Origin: Acidimicrobiales bacterium
GTDB lineage: Bacteria; Actinomycetota; Acidimicrobiia; Acidimicrobiales; Acidimicrobilacustridaceae
Direction: 5' to 3'
Assembly: GCA_025455885.1 (NCBI GenBank)
Contig: JALOLR010000024.1
Location: 1 to 44,257 of the forward strand
DNA length: 44,257 nucleotides
Made by a program: the position numbers and the translations under genes. Shown here piece by piece: positions 16,220 to 23,671 of the stretch. Within the stretch, counting starts at the first letter, position 1. The number at the start of each line of letters is the position of its first letter. The notes below the pieces were generated by a model. It worked only from the letters and a program-made list of their open reading frames with translations, ran no database searches and was not told the DNA's origin.

Positions 16220-16708
16220 GTGAAGGTCTCCACCCGCGGTGACTACGCCAGTCGTGCCCTGCTGTCGCTGGCGTTGCACGGCGAGGAGGCGGGGCCCACC
16301 TCGGTGCGCGACATCGCCGAGCGCACCGGCCTCCCCCAGCCGTACCTCGAGCAGATCCTCCTCGCCCTGAAGGGCGCCGGCCTCGTCCGGTCGAAGCGGG
16401 GCGTCGGCGGCGGTTACGTGTTGGCCCGCACCCCCGCCGAGATCAGCCTCTCGGACATCGTGAGCGCCGTCGACGGGCCGATCGTGGCCGGCGACTTCGG
16501 CGAGCCCCACACCGACGGCGCGTGCGACCACGAGGGCCAGTGCGTGCTGCTGGCGGTGTGGGCCGACGTGGGCGAGCACATGCGCCGCTACCTCGAGGCC
16601 GCCACCCTGGCCGACCTGGTGAAGATGACCCTGGGTGCGGCGCCGTGGCCGGCCGAGGCCGCCGAGACGCCGGCGGTGACGCCGCCCTGGGCGGGCACCC
16701 GGTCCTGA
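16220..16708 (+). CDS. Rrf2-family transcriptional regulator
   Basis: A 162-residue winged-helix regulator. The N-terminal KVSTRGDYASRALLSLA and the recognition segment PQPYLEQILLALKGAGLVRS, followed by RGVGGGYVLAR, are Rrf2 signatures. Fe-S sensing members such as IscR have three cysteines spaced six apart. Here C102 and C108 match the first two (ACDHEGQC), but the third position is W114, so a canonical three-cysteine [2Fe-2S] site is absent. It may sense something else, or use another ligand. The GTG start gives the family N-terminus. No Fe-S assembly genes are adjacent, so the target regulon is unknown. Confidence 0.9.
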   Translation: MKVSTRGDYASRALLSLALHGEEAGPTSVRDIAERTGLPQPYLEQILLALKGAGLVRSKRGVGGGYVLARTPAEISLSDIVSAVDGPIVAGDFGEPHTDGACDHEGQCVLLAVWADVGEHMRRYLEAATLADLVKMTLGAAPWPAEAAETPAVTPPWAGTRS

Positions 16709-16712
16709 GCCG

Positions 16713-17633
16713 TCAGCTGAGTCGGGCCAGCACCTCGGCGAGGTCCGGTGGGAGCGGTGACGTGACGCTGACGACCTCGTCGGGTCGGGTGGGATGGGCG
16801 AGCTCGAGCGACGCCGCGTGGAGGAACATGCGCGGGACGACCAGCCGGCCCCGTCGGCCCCGGTAGCGGTCGTCGCCGACGACCGGGTGGCCGATCGCGG
16901 AGAGGTGCACGCGGATCTGGTGGGTCCGCCCGGTCTCCAGTCGACACTCGAGCAGCGCCACCTCGGCCGGGTCCTCGAACACCTGCTGCACCTCGTAGCG
17001 CGTCCGCGCCTCCTTGCCCCTCGCGTTCACCGCCATGCGGGTGGGCTCCCGCGGTGACCGACCGATCGGGGCGTCGACGAGACCGGTGGTGGCCTCCGGG
17101 CGACCCCAGACCAGCGCCAGGTAGCGACGCTGCACCTCCCGGGCGGCGAGCATGGAGGTGAGGGCTCGGTGGGCCTCGGCCGAGCGGGCCACCAGCAACA
17201 GCCCCGACGTGTCCTTGTCGAGGCGGTGGACGATCCCCGGACGGGCCGGGTCCCCCACGTCGGCGATCTCGGGGAACCGGGCGAGGAGGCCCTGGACGAG
17301 GGTGCCGGTGGCGTGGCCGGCGCCGGGGTGCACGACCAGGCCCGGAGGCTTGTCGACGACGAGGAGGTCGGGGTCCTCCATGACCACGTCGACCTCGACG
17401 GTCGGGTCCGGGAGGATCGGTGCGTCGGGCATTGCGGCATCCCCGGTCACCTCCAGGCGGTCGCCCTCGGCCACCCGGACCGAGCGGGAGGTGGCCACCA
17501 CGCCGTTGCGGGTGATCCGGCCGTCATCGAGCCAGCCCACCACGTCGGCACGGGAGGCACCGGTGATCATCGCGACGACGCGATCGAGCCGCTCCCCGTC
17601 GAGGGCAGCCGGGACGACCTCGGCGGCGAGCAC
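16713..17633 (-). CDS. rluD: RluA/RluD-family rRNA pseudouridine synthase
   Basis: A 306-residue pseudouridine synthase. An N-terminal S4 RNA-binding domain (GERLDRVVAMITGASRADVVGWLDDGRI, quoted loosely) precedes the catalytic domain. HRLDKDTSGLLL holds the catalytic Asp (D139); DLLVVDKPPGLVVHPG and GRTHQIRVHL are the other family blocks. It isomerises uridines in structured RNA, most likely 23S rRNA; the exact site cannot be predicted. The GTG start lies 3 bases after the lspA stop, and lspA-rluD is a common bacterial pair. It ends 4 bases from the convergent Rrf2 gene. Confidence 0.92.
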   Translation of the reverse strand: MLAAEVVPAALDGERLDRVVAMITGASRADVVGWLDDGRITRNGVVATSRSVRVAEGDRLEVTGDAAMPDAPILPDPTVEVDVVMEDPDLLVVDKPPGLVVHPGAGHATGTLVQGLLARFPEIADVGDPARPGIVHRLDKDTSGLLLVARSAEAHRALTSMLAAREVQRRYLALVWGRPEATTGLVDAPIGRSPREPTRMAVNARGKEARTRYEVQQVFEDPAEVALLECRLETGRTHQIRVHLSAIGHPVVGDDRYRGRRGRLVVPRMFLHAASLELAHPTRPDEVVSVTSPLPPDLAEVLARLS

Positions 17634-17636
17634 CGG

Positions 17637-18230
17637 TCAGTCCGTCGGGCGCGCCGCGGCCCGGCCGTCGACGGCGTCGGGGGGAGGTTCGGCCTCGGTG
17701 CCGGCGACCTGGTCGTCGGTGGAGCGGAAGCTCACGATCACCAGGAGGATGCCGCCGACGACGATGCCGATGTCGGCGATGTTGAAGATCGGCCACCACT
17801 GGAGGTCGAAGAAATCGACCACCGCACCCTGCATGAAGCCGCCCGACGAGCCGGGGGCCGGGGATCGGAACGCCCGGTCGAACACGTTGCCGAGCGCCCC
17901 CCCGACGATCATCGCCAGGGCCACGGCGCCGGTGCGGGTCCGGACGCTGCGGCCCTGCCAGACGAGGACGCCGACCACGACGAGGGCCAACAGGGCGATC
18001 CACGGGCCGAGACCCCCGCCCAGGCTGAACGCGGTGCCGGTGTTGTAGGCGAGGTTGAGGCGGAAGCTGCCGACCAGGTCGATGTTGCGGGTGGCCAGCT
18101 CGTTCTCGGCCCAGGTCTTCGTGAGCTGGTCGACGAGGAACCAGCCGACGGCGACGGCCGCGAAGAGACCCCGGTAGGTGCGAGGCCGGTTGACGGAACC
18201 GTCGACGGTGCTGGTGGAGGGCTCGGCCAT
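17637..18230 (-). CDS. lspA: Lipoprotein signal peptidase (signal peptidase II)
   Basis: A 197-residue membrane aspartyl protease that removes signal peptides from diacylglyceryl-modified prolipoproteins. It has four membrane helices. The catalytic aspartates are D118 in GNVFDR and D153 in FNIAD, with the conserved NTGTAFS motif at 63-69. The cytoplasmic C-terminal tail is Asp/Pro/Ala-rich and unremarkable. The ATG at 18230 is preferred; a -10-like TAGCGT lies 7 bases upstream and overlaps the stop of the DksA-like gene. lspA is therefore probably expressed from its own leaderless promoter as well as by read-through. Confidence 0.95.
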   Translation of the reverse strand: MAEPSTSTVDGSVNRPRTYRGLFAAVAVGWFLVDQLTKTWAENELATRNIDLVGSFRLNLAYNTGTAFSLGGGLGPWIALLALVVVGVLVWQGRSVRTRTGAVALAMIVGGALGNVFDRAFRSPAPGSSGGFMQGAVVDFFDLQWWPIFNIADIGIVVGGILLVIVSFRSTDDQVAGTEAEPPPDAVDGRAAARPTD

Positions 18231-18237
18231 TGCGTGC

Positions 18238-18243
18238 ACGCTA
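18238..18243 (-). promoter_or_regulatory. lspA: Candidate -10 element of lspA (leaderless)
   Basis: TAGCGT on the minus strand, 7 bases before the ATG. Its first three bases are the TAG stop codon of the DksA-like gene. Confidence 0.45.
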
Positions 18244-18950
18244 ACGGCGGCCGAAGCCCCCGACCTTGTACTCCACCCGCTCACGGGCCCACGGGATCGC
18301 CTTCAGGCGCTCCCGGGGGATCGGTGTGCCGGAGACCTCGCAGATCCCGTAGGTGCCGAGCTCGAGCTTGGCGAGCGCGTGGTCGATCTCCTCGACCTGG
18401 CCACGGAACTGCGCCGAGAGGAGCAGGTCGCGCTGGCGCTCGACGGCGAGGGTGTCACCCTCGCCCGACTCCTCGTCGAACTGGACGTCACCGGGCTCGC
18501 GCAGCTCGGCGAGGGAGTTGGCCTCGGCGGTGAGGCTCTCCGCGTCGTGGAGGAACCGACCTCGTTCGTAGAGGAGCGACTCCTTCTGCGCAGCCAGGAA
18601 CTTGGCGTCGAAGGGGTTCTTGCGAGGGGCGGGCTTCGCCGGTGCGGACGTGGCCTTCTTCACGGGCGCCTTGGCGGCCTTCTTCGCCGGCGCCTTCTTC
18701 ACCGGCGCCTTCTTCGCGGACGCCTTGGCAGGGACGGCCTTCTTCGCCGGCGCCTTCTTCGCGGACGCCTTGGCAGGGACGGCCTTCTTCGCCGGCGCCT
18801 GACGGCCTTCTTCGCCGGCGCCTTCTTCGCGGACGCCTTCGCAGGGACGGCCTTCTTCGCCGGCGCCTTCTTCGCGGACGCCTTCGCAGGGACGGCCTTC
18901 TTCGCCGGCGCCTTCTTCGCGGGGACCTTGGAGGCGTTGGATGCGCTCAT
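18241..18950 (-). CDS. DksA/TraR-like protein with Lys/Ala/Pro repeat tail, frameshifted
   Basis: The C-terminal ~125 residues form a DksA/TraR-like domain: a coiled-coil hairpin (FLAAQKESLLYERGRFL to GQVEEIDHALAKLELG) and a terminal module GTYGICEVSGTPIPRERL. Only the first of four zinc cysteines remains (C-x2-S, then R-x2-Y), as in other cysteine-poor DksA homologues. Before it lies an H1-like tail of AVPAKASAKKAPAKK repeats. The natural start MSASNASKVPAKK (ATG, 18950) is in a different frame from the domain; the switch falls at about 18800-18803, where one repeat has lost 22 bases. It is either a frameshift mutation, a slippage variant or an assembly error. DksA proteins bind the RNA polymerase secondary channel; the role here is inferred. 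Confidence 0.8.
18710..18912 (-). repeat. 45-bp tandem repeat with a truncated central unit
   Basis: Units lie at 18710-18754, 18755-18799, 18800-18822, 18823-18867 and 18868-18912, with lengths 45, 45, 23, 45 and 45. Each full unit encodes 15 residues, AVPAKASAKKAPAKK. Units 1-2 carry CCTTGGCAGG and units 3-4 CCTTCGCAGG, a synonymous difference. The 23-base unit equals a full unit minus 22 bases and breaks the frame. Confidence 0.9.
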
Positions 18951-19042
18951 GTGTGGGGACGGACCTCTTCGGACAGCGGCGACGGGGCGCCTCGGGAGAC
19001 GTGACAGGGGTGGCCTGCGGGAACCAGGGTGGGATCGCCACC

Positions 19043-19063
19043 GTCGGCGACGGCAGCGCCGAC
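19043..19063 (-). other. Hairpin in the leader of the DksA-like gene
   Basis: GTCGGCG and CGCCGAC form a 7-bp stem with a 7-base loop, inside the ~160-base leader predicted from the upstream promoter. No T-run follows. Function unknown. Confidence 0.3.
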
Positions 19064-19117
19064 AGCACCGCAGGGGACGGTGGTCGGGCTCCCCGGCTCC
19101 CGCCACAAAGGTGCCGG

Positions 19118-19147
19118 ACCCTACGACCTGGCCGCCAGCAGCGTCAA
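19118..19147 (-). promoter_or_regulatory. Candidate sigma70-type promoter of the DksA-like gene
   Basis: On the minus strand TTGACG (19142-19147) is followed after 18 bases by TAGGGT (19118-19123), a good housekeeping-sigma match. It would give a leader of about 160 bases before the ATG at 18950. Confidence 0.5.
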
Positions 19148-19204
19148 GGTGCGTCGGCCCTCCGACGACCGCCGGCGACGATCGGGGGCCCACGGGCGCA
19201 CCAG

Positions 19205-19210
19205 TAGCCT
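19205..19210 (+). promoter_or_regulatory. ileS: Candidate -10 element of ileS (leaderless)
   Basis: TAGCCT ends 6 bases before the ileS ATG and no ribosome-binding site is present, predicting a leaderless mRNA. Confidence 0.5.
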
Positions 19211-19216
19211 TGCCGG

Positions 19217-22200
19217 ATGCCGTTCGGCCCCGTCGACCCCGATCTCGACCTCCCGACCCTCGAAGAACGCATCCTCACCCGGTGGCGTTCCGAGGGCATC
19301 CCCGACGCCGCCCGCACCCTGCGGGCCGGGAACGAGCCGTGGGTCTTCTACGAGGGTCCGCCGACCGCCAACGGTCGCCCCGGCCTGCACCACGTCTGGG
19401 CGCGGGCCTTCAAGGACCTGTACCCCCGCTTCCAGACCATGCGAGGGCGCGACGTTCCCCGCAAGGGGGGCTGGGACTGCCACGGCCTCCCCGTCGAGCT
19501 CGAGGTCGAGCGCGAGCTGGGCCTGTCGACCAAGCACCAGATCGAGGCGTTCGGGATCGCCGAGTTCAACCGTCGCTGCCGCGAGTCCGTGCAGCGCTAC
19601 GTCGCCGACTGGGAGGCCCTCACCGAGCGGGCCGGGGTCTGGATCGACACCGCCGACGCCTACTGGACGCTCGACAACACCTACATCGAGTCGGTCTGGT
19701 GGCTCGTTCGCCAGCTCTGGGACAAGGGCCTGCTCTACGAGGGCCACAAGGTCTCGCCGTACTGCGGCCGCTGCGGCACGGCCCTGTCGAGCCACGAGCT
19801 CGGCCAGCCCGACGTGTACCGCGACGTCGTCGACCCGTCCGTCTACGTCCGGTTCCCCCTCGTCGACGACGACGCCGACCTGCTCGTCTGGACCACGACC
19901 CCCTGGACGCTCCTCTCCAACACGGGGGCCGCCGTGGGCGCCACGATCGACTACGTCCGGGTGTCCGACGGCGACGGCGGACGCGACCTGATCATGGCCG
20001 CCGCCCGGGCTCCGGAGGACGCCTCCGTGATCGCCCGCCTCAGCGGCGCCGACCTCGTCGGCCGCCGCTACGAGCGCCCGTTCACCACGCTGGACCCGCC
20101 CCCCGGGGCCGACGGCTGGCGGGTGGTGGCCGCCGAGTTCGTGTCGACCGAGGACGGGTCGGGCATCGTGCACCTCGCCCCCGCGTTCGGGGAGGACGAC
20201 GCGGTCGTCGCCCGCCTCGAGGGCCTCCCGGTGCTCAACCCGGTCGACGGCGAGGCGGCGTTCGACGACACCGTGCCGGCCCATGCGCACCGCTTCGTGA
20301 AGGACGCCGACGAGGAGATCATCGCCGAGCTCGCCTCGCGGGGCCTGCTGGTCCGGCGCCAGGACTACGAGCACACCTATCCCCACTGCTGGCGGTGCGG
20401 CACCCCGCTCATCTACTGGGCCAAGACCTCGTGGTTCGTCCGCACCTCCGAGCAACGCGACACGCTGCTACGGGAGAACGACACGATCGGGTGGCACCCG
20501 GAGTTCATCAAGCACGGCCGCTTCGGGAAGTGGCTCGAGGGCAACGTCGACTGGGCGCTCTCCCGCGACCGGTTCTGGGGGACACCGTTGCCGATCTGGC
20601 GTTGCGAGGGGTGCGGTGGGGAGCACTGCGTCGGCTCGGTCGACGAGCTGGCCGCGCTCTCGGGGCTGGACCTCGCCGACCTCGACCTCCACCGCCCGTC
20701 GATCGACGAGGTCACCTTCCCGTGCACCGCACCGGACTGCGACCGCCCGATGCGGCGGATCCCGCCCGTACTCGACGCCTGGTTCGACTCGGGGTCCATG
20801 CCGACCGCCCAACACCACTACCCCTTCGCCGGGGCCGGGGAGCTGGACGGATCGTTCCCCGCGGACTTCATCTGCGAGGCCATCGACCAGACCCGCGGCT
20901 GGTTCTACTCGCTGCTCGCCGTGAACTCGCTGGTCTTCGACGCCACCCCGTACCGCAACGTCGTCTGCCTGGCCCTGATCGTCGACGAGCACGGCCAGAA
21001 GATGTCGAAGTCGAAGGGCAACGTGATCGCCCCGTTCGACATCTTCGACACCCTCGGCGCCGACGCCCTGCGGTGGTACTTCTTCTCCGCAGGGCAGCCG
21101 TGGACCCCGCGTCGCGTCTTCCCCGACGGGATCCGGGAGGCGACCCGCCAGACGCTGCTCACGTTGTGGAACGTCTGGTCGTTCTTCGCGACCTACGCCG
21201 ACCTCGACGGGTGGACGCCGGATCGCGACGATGCGTCACCGCCGGCGTCGCACGTCCTCGACCGCTGGATCCTCTCCGAGCTCGACGAGACCGTGGAGGT
21301 CGTCACCTCCGGCCTCGAGGGGTTCGACGCCTTCGCCGCGGCGACGCGCCTCGCGGCCTTCATCGACGACCTGTCGAACTGGTACGTGCGCCGCTCGCGC
21401 CCCCGCTTCTGGAAGGCCAGCGATCCCGTGGCCCACGCCACGCTCCACGAGTGCCTCGTCACCGTGTCCCAGCTGATGGCGCCGTTCACGCCCTTCCTGG
21501 CCGACGAGCTGTACACGGCGCTCACCGGGGCCCCGTCGGTGCACCTCTCCGACTGGCCCGCGCCGGGTGGTCGCCACGACGCCGATCTGGCCGACCAGAT
21601 GGCCGCGGCCCGACGGTTGGTCGCCCTCGGCCGGGCGGCCCGGACCGACGCCAAGGCCAAGGTGCGCCAGCCCCTCCCCCGCGCTCTGCTCCTGCACCCC
21701 GGCGCCGAGCTCGACGCCGAGGTCGAGGCCGAGATCCGTTCCGAGCTCAACGTCAAGCTCCTCGAGCGCATCGACACTGTGTCGGGGCTCATGAGCTGGA
21801 CCGTCGTGCCCAACTTCCGGGCGCTGGGCCCGCGCCTCGGGCCGAGGGTCAACGCAGTGAAAGCGGCCCTGGCCGACGCCGACGGCTCGGCTCTCAAGGC
21901 CTCGCTCACCGAGCACGGCTGGGTGGAGGTGGCCGGCGAACGCCTGGACGCCGAGGAGGTCGAGGTGCGCGCCGACCGCCACGAGTCGCTGGCGCTGGTG
22001 GAGGACGACGGGTGGGCCGTCGCCCTCGACCTCGAGCTCGACGACGCCCTGCGCGCCGAGGGCGTGGCCCGGGAGCTGGTGCGGGCGCTCAACGACGCCC
22101 GCAAGCAGGTGGGCCTGGCGATCGCCGACCGCGTGCGCGTCGAGCTGGTCGCCGACACCGAGATCGGGGAGGTGGTCGAGCGCCACCGCGCCGAGATCGC

Positions 22201-22330
22201 CGCAGAGGTGCTCGCCGTCGGCCTGGAGCTGGTCGAAGCGCTCACGGCCGGCGACCGGGTCGACCTCGACCTGGGGGGCCACGCCGTCGCCGTGGGCCTC
22301 ACCCGGGCGGTGGCGACCGCCGACGCCTGA
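19217..22330 (+). CDS. ileS: Isoleucyl-tRNA synthetase, type 2
   Basis: A 1037-residue class-I aminoacyl-tRNA synthetase that charges tRNA-Ile. The HIGH-type signature reads HHVW (58-61) in GRPGLHHVWARAFKD, and KMSKS is at 595-599. GWDCHGLPVE, the CGRCGTAL zinc-binding region, the editing (CP1) domain with LVWTTTPWTL, and TPYRNVVC are visible. The long C-terminal domain and signature style match the eukaryote-like type 2 enzymes of actinobacteria, a class associated with natural mupirocin resistance. It sits on the opposite strand from the division genes around it and ends 3 bases from divIVA. Confidence 0.97.
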   Translation: MPFGPVDPDLDLPTLEERILTRWRSEGIPDAARTLRAGNEPWVFYEGPPTANGRPGLHHVWARAFKDLYPRFQTMRGRDVPRKGGWDCHGLPVELEVERELGLSTKHQIEAFGIAEFNRRCRESVQRYVADWEALTERAGVWIDTADAYWTLDNTYIESVWWLVRQLWDKGLLYEGHKVSPYCGRCGTALSSHELGQPDVYRDVVDPSVYVRFPLVDDDADLLVWTTTPWTLLSNTGAAVGATIDYVRVSDGDGGRDLIMAAARAPEDASVIARLSGADLVGRRYERPFTTLDPPPGADGWRVVAAEFVSTEDGSGIVHLAPAFGEDDAVVARLEGLPVLNPVDGEAAFDDTVPAHAHRFVKDADEEIIAELASRGLLVRRQDYEHTYPHCWRCGTPLIYWAKTSWFVRTSEQRDTLLRENDTIGWHPEFIKHGRFGKWLEGNVDWALSRDRFWGTPLPIWRCEGCGGEHCVGSVDELAALSGLDLADLDLHRPSIDEVTFPCTAPDCDRPMRRIPPVLDAWFDSGSMPTAQHHYPFAGAGELDGSFPADFICEAIDQTRGWFYSLLAVNSLVFDATPYRNVVCLALIVDEHGQKMSKSKGNVIAPFDIFDTLGADALRWYFFSAGQPWTPRRVFPDGIREATRQTLLTLWNVWSFFATYADLDGWTPDRDDASPPASHVLDRWILSELDETVEVVTSGLEGFDAFAAATRLAAFIDDLSNWYVRRSRPRFWKASDPVAHATLHECLVTVSQLMAPFTPFLADELYTALTGAPSVHLSDWPAPGGRHDADLADQMAAARRLVALGRAARTDAKAKVRQPLPRALLLHPGAELDAEVEAEIRSELNVKLLERIDTVSGLMSWTVVPNFRALGPRLGPRVNAVKAALADADGSALKASLTEHGWVEVAGERLDAEEVEVRADRHESLALVEDDGWAVALDLELDDALRAEGVARELVRALNDARKQVGLAIADRVRVELVADTEIGEVVERHRAEIAAEVLAVGLELVEALTAGDRVDLDLGGHAVAVGLTRAVATADA

Positions 22331-22333
22331 GCG

Positions 22334-23344
22334 TCAACGACCGGGGCGCCCCGGATCGTCGTCGAACTCGGCCTCGAAGAAGGCCTTCATGGCGGCGTCG
22401 GCGTCGTCGTCGGCCGGCCCCAGCGGGGAGTCGTCGGCGAGGCTGTCGTGGGCTCGGGTGGCCTCTCCCTCGTCGGGTCCACCGTCGAACAGGGCCGCCG
22501 GCTGGTCCACCTCGACGGACTCGGCCCCGTGCGGGCCCTCCTCGGCGACGGGCGCGTCGGCCGAGTCGGTGACGGCCTCGGCCTCGGCGACCTCGGCAAC
22601 GGTGCCGTCGTCGTCCTCGACGACGACGGCCTCGGCAACGGCCACGTCGTCGAGCCCGGCGCCGCTGACCCCCGGGGCCGGGTCGACACGGAACGCCGCC
22701 GGGTCGTCGAGGAGGGCCTGGAGGCGGGCGATCGACCCCTGCAACGCCGATCGCTGCTCACCGACGTGCGACTCGAGGATCGAGACGTCGGTGGCCACCG
22801 AGTCCCGCACGGCCTCGAGATCGCGGATCTCGCCGGCGAGGGTGTCACGTTGACGGGTCACGAGCGCCGAGGCCTCGACGCGGGCGGCGGCCAGCAGGCG
22901 TGCCGACTCCTGCTCGGCGTCGCCCACGAGTGCCGCGGCTTTCGAACGGGCCTCGGCCAGCGTGGTGCTGGCGGTGGCGTTGGCGTCCTCGATCGCGGCG
23001 TCGGCCGTCCGCTGGGCCAGGACCAGCACCTTCGAGGCGTTCTCGGCGTCGTCCTCCGGGCTCCGCGGCACCGCGCCGGCCCCAGCTCCGCGCGCCGCCT
23101 CGAGCTCGCCCTCCACGGCGTCGAGACGGGCCTGGAGCACCGCCTGGGTGCGGGCGGCCTCGGTGGCCCGGCTCTCGGCGTCCTCGGCCTGGGTCGTGGC
23201 CTGGCGGAGCTTGTCCTGGAGCTGGGCGACGGCCGCGCTGACCCGCTCGAGGAAGTTGTCCACCTCGTCGGGGTCATAGCCCTTGCGGCTGACCGAGAAC
23301 CTGACGTCGGTGAGGAGATGCGGAGTACCGGGGGTGCCTTCCAT
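22334..23344 (-). CDS. divIVA: DivIVA-domain polar-growth/division protein (Wag31-like)
   Basis: A 336-residue cytoplasmic coiled-coil protein. The N-terminal DivIVA domain, VRFSVSRKGYDPDEVDNFLERV, contains the membrane-curvature-sensing segment. Long coiled coils follow (about 30-85 and 110-215). The last ~110 residues are disordered and strongly acidic (Asp/Glu-rich). In actinobacteria DivIVA/Wag31 marks the poles and steers cell-wall growth. Its place after sepF-yggT is the standard one. A -10-like TACCAT 7 bases before the ATG suggests its own leaderless transcript. The end nearly abuts the convergent ileS stop. Confidence 0.93.
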   Translation of the reverse strand: MEGTPGTPHLLTDVRFSVSRKGYDPDEVDNFLERVSAAVAQLQDKLRQATTQAEDAESRATEAARTQAVLQARLDAVEGELEAARGAGAGAVPRSPEDDAENASKVLVLAQRTADAAIEDANATASTTLAEARSKAAALVGDAEQESARLLAAARVEASALVTRQRDTLAGEIRDLEAVRDSVATDVSILESHVGEQRSALQGSIARLQALLDDPAAFRVDPAPGVSGAGLDDVAVAEAVVVEDDDGTVAEVAEAEAVTDSADAPVAEEGPHGAESVEVDQPAALFDGGPDEGEATRAHDSLADDSPLGPADDDADAAMKAFFEAEFDDDPGRPGR

Positions 23345-23351
23345 CGCGGTG

Positions 23352-23357
23352 ATGGTA
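23352..23357 (-). promoter_or_regulatory. divIVA: Candidate -10 element of divIVA (leaderless)
   Basis: TACCAT on the minus strand, 7 bases before the ATG; no ribosome-binding site between. Confidence 0.45.
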
Positions 23358-23405
23358 CCGGGGGCCGATCGACCGACGAACGATGCCCCCGCCGGGACCG
23401 ACCGA

Positions 23406-23663
23406 TCAGACGCGGGCGAGGAAGCTGATCAGCAGCTGGAGGGCGATGAACACCACGATCGGTGAGAGGTCGAGCGCCATCGCGCCCAGGCGGACAGGGG
23501 GCAGCACCGCCCTGACCGGGGCGAGGACCGGCTCGGTGATCCGGAACAGGAAGCGCTGGACGCCGTCGAGCGCGCCTCCCGTCGCCGGGAACCAGCTGAG
23601 GACGATGCGGGCCAGCAGGGCGAGGATGAACAGCTGGAGGACGGCCAGGATGAGGCTGATCAC
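23406..23663 (-). CDS. yggT: YggT-family small membrane protein
   Basis: An 85-residue protein with two membrane helices, the first at about 1-25 (ISLILAVLQLFILALLARIV) and the second at about 62-83. Between them is the conserved FLFRITEPVLAPVRAVLPP segment. YggT/YlmG proteins are encoded next to sepF in many Gram-positive bacteria, cyanobacteria and plastids, and are linked to membrane or nucleoid organisation near the septum; the biochemical role is unsettled. It starts 8 bases after sepF, so the two are co-transcribed. Confidence 0.92.
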   Translation of the reverse strand: MISLILAVLQLFILALLARIVLSWFPATGGALDGVQRFLFRITEPVLAPVRAVLPPVRLGAMALDLSPIVVFIALQLLISFLARV

Positions 23664-23671
23664 ACGGCTCC

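Noticed and set aside
18710-18912. Possible CRISPR-like array
   Set aside because: The units are contiguous, coding and without spacers; they encode Lys/Ala/Pro repeats. The same applies to the ftsI repeat at 38481-38580.
19026-19039. T-box-like AGGGTGG motif upstream of ileS
   Set aside because: It resembles the T-box core, and actinobacterial ileS genes can have T-boxes, but no isoleucine specifier codon (no ATC) lies upstream, there is no SD to sequester, and ileS looks leaderless.
18178-22572. 1464-codon open frame overlapping ileS in another frame
   Set aside because: Arg/Pro/Gly-rich shadow of ileS and its neighbours; ileS itself has all family motifs.
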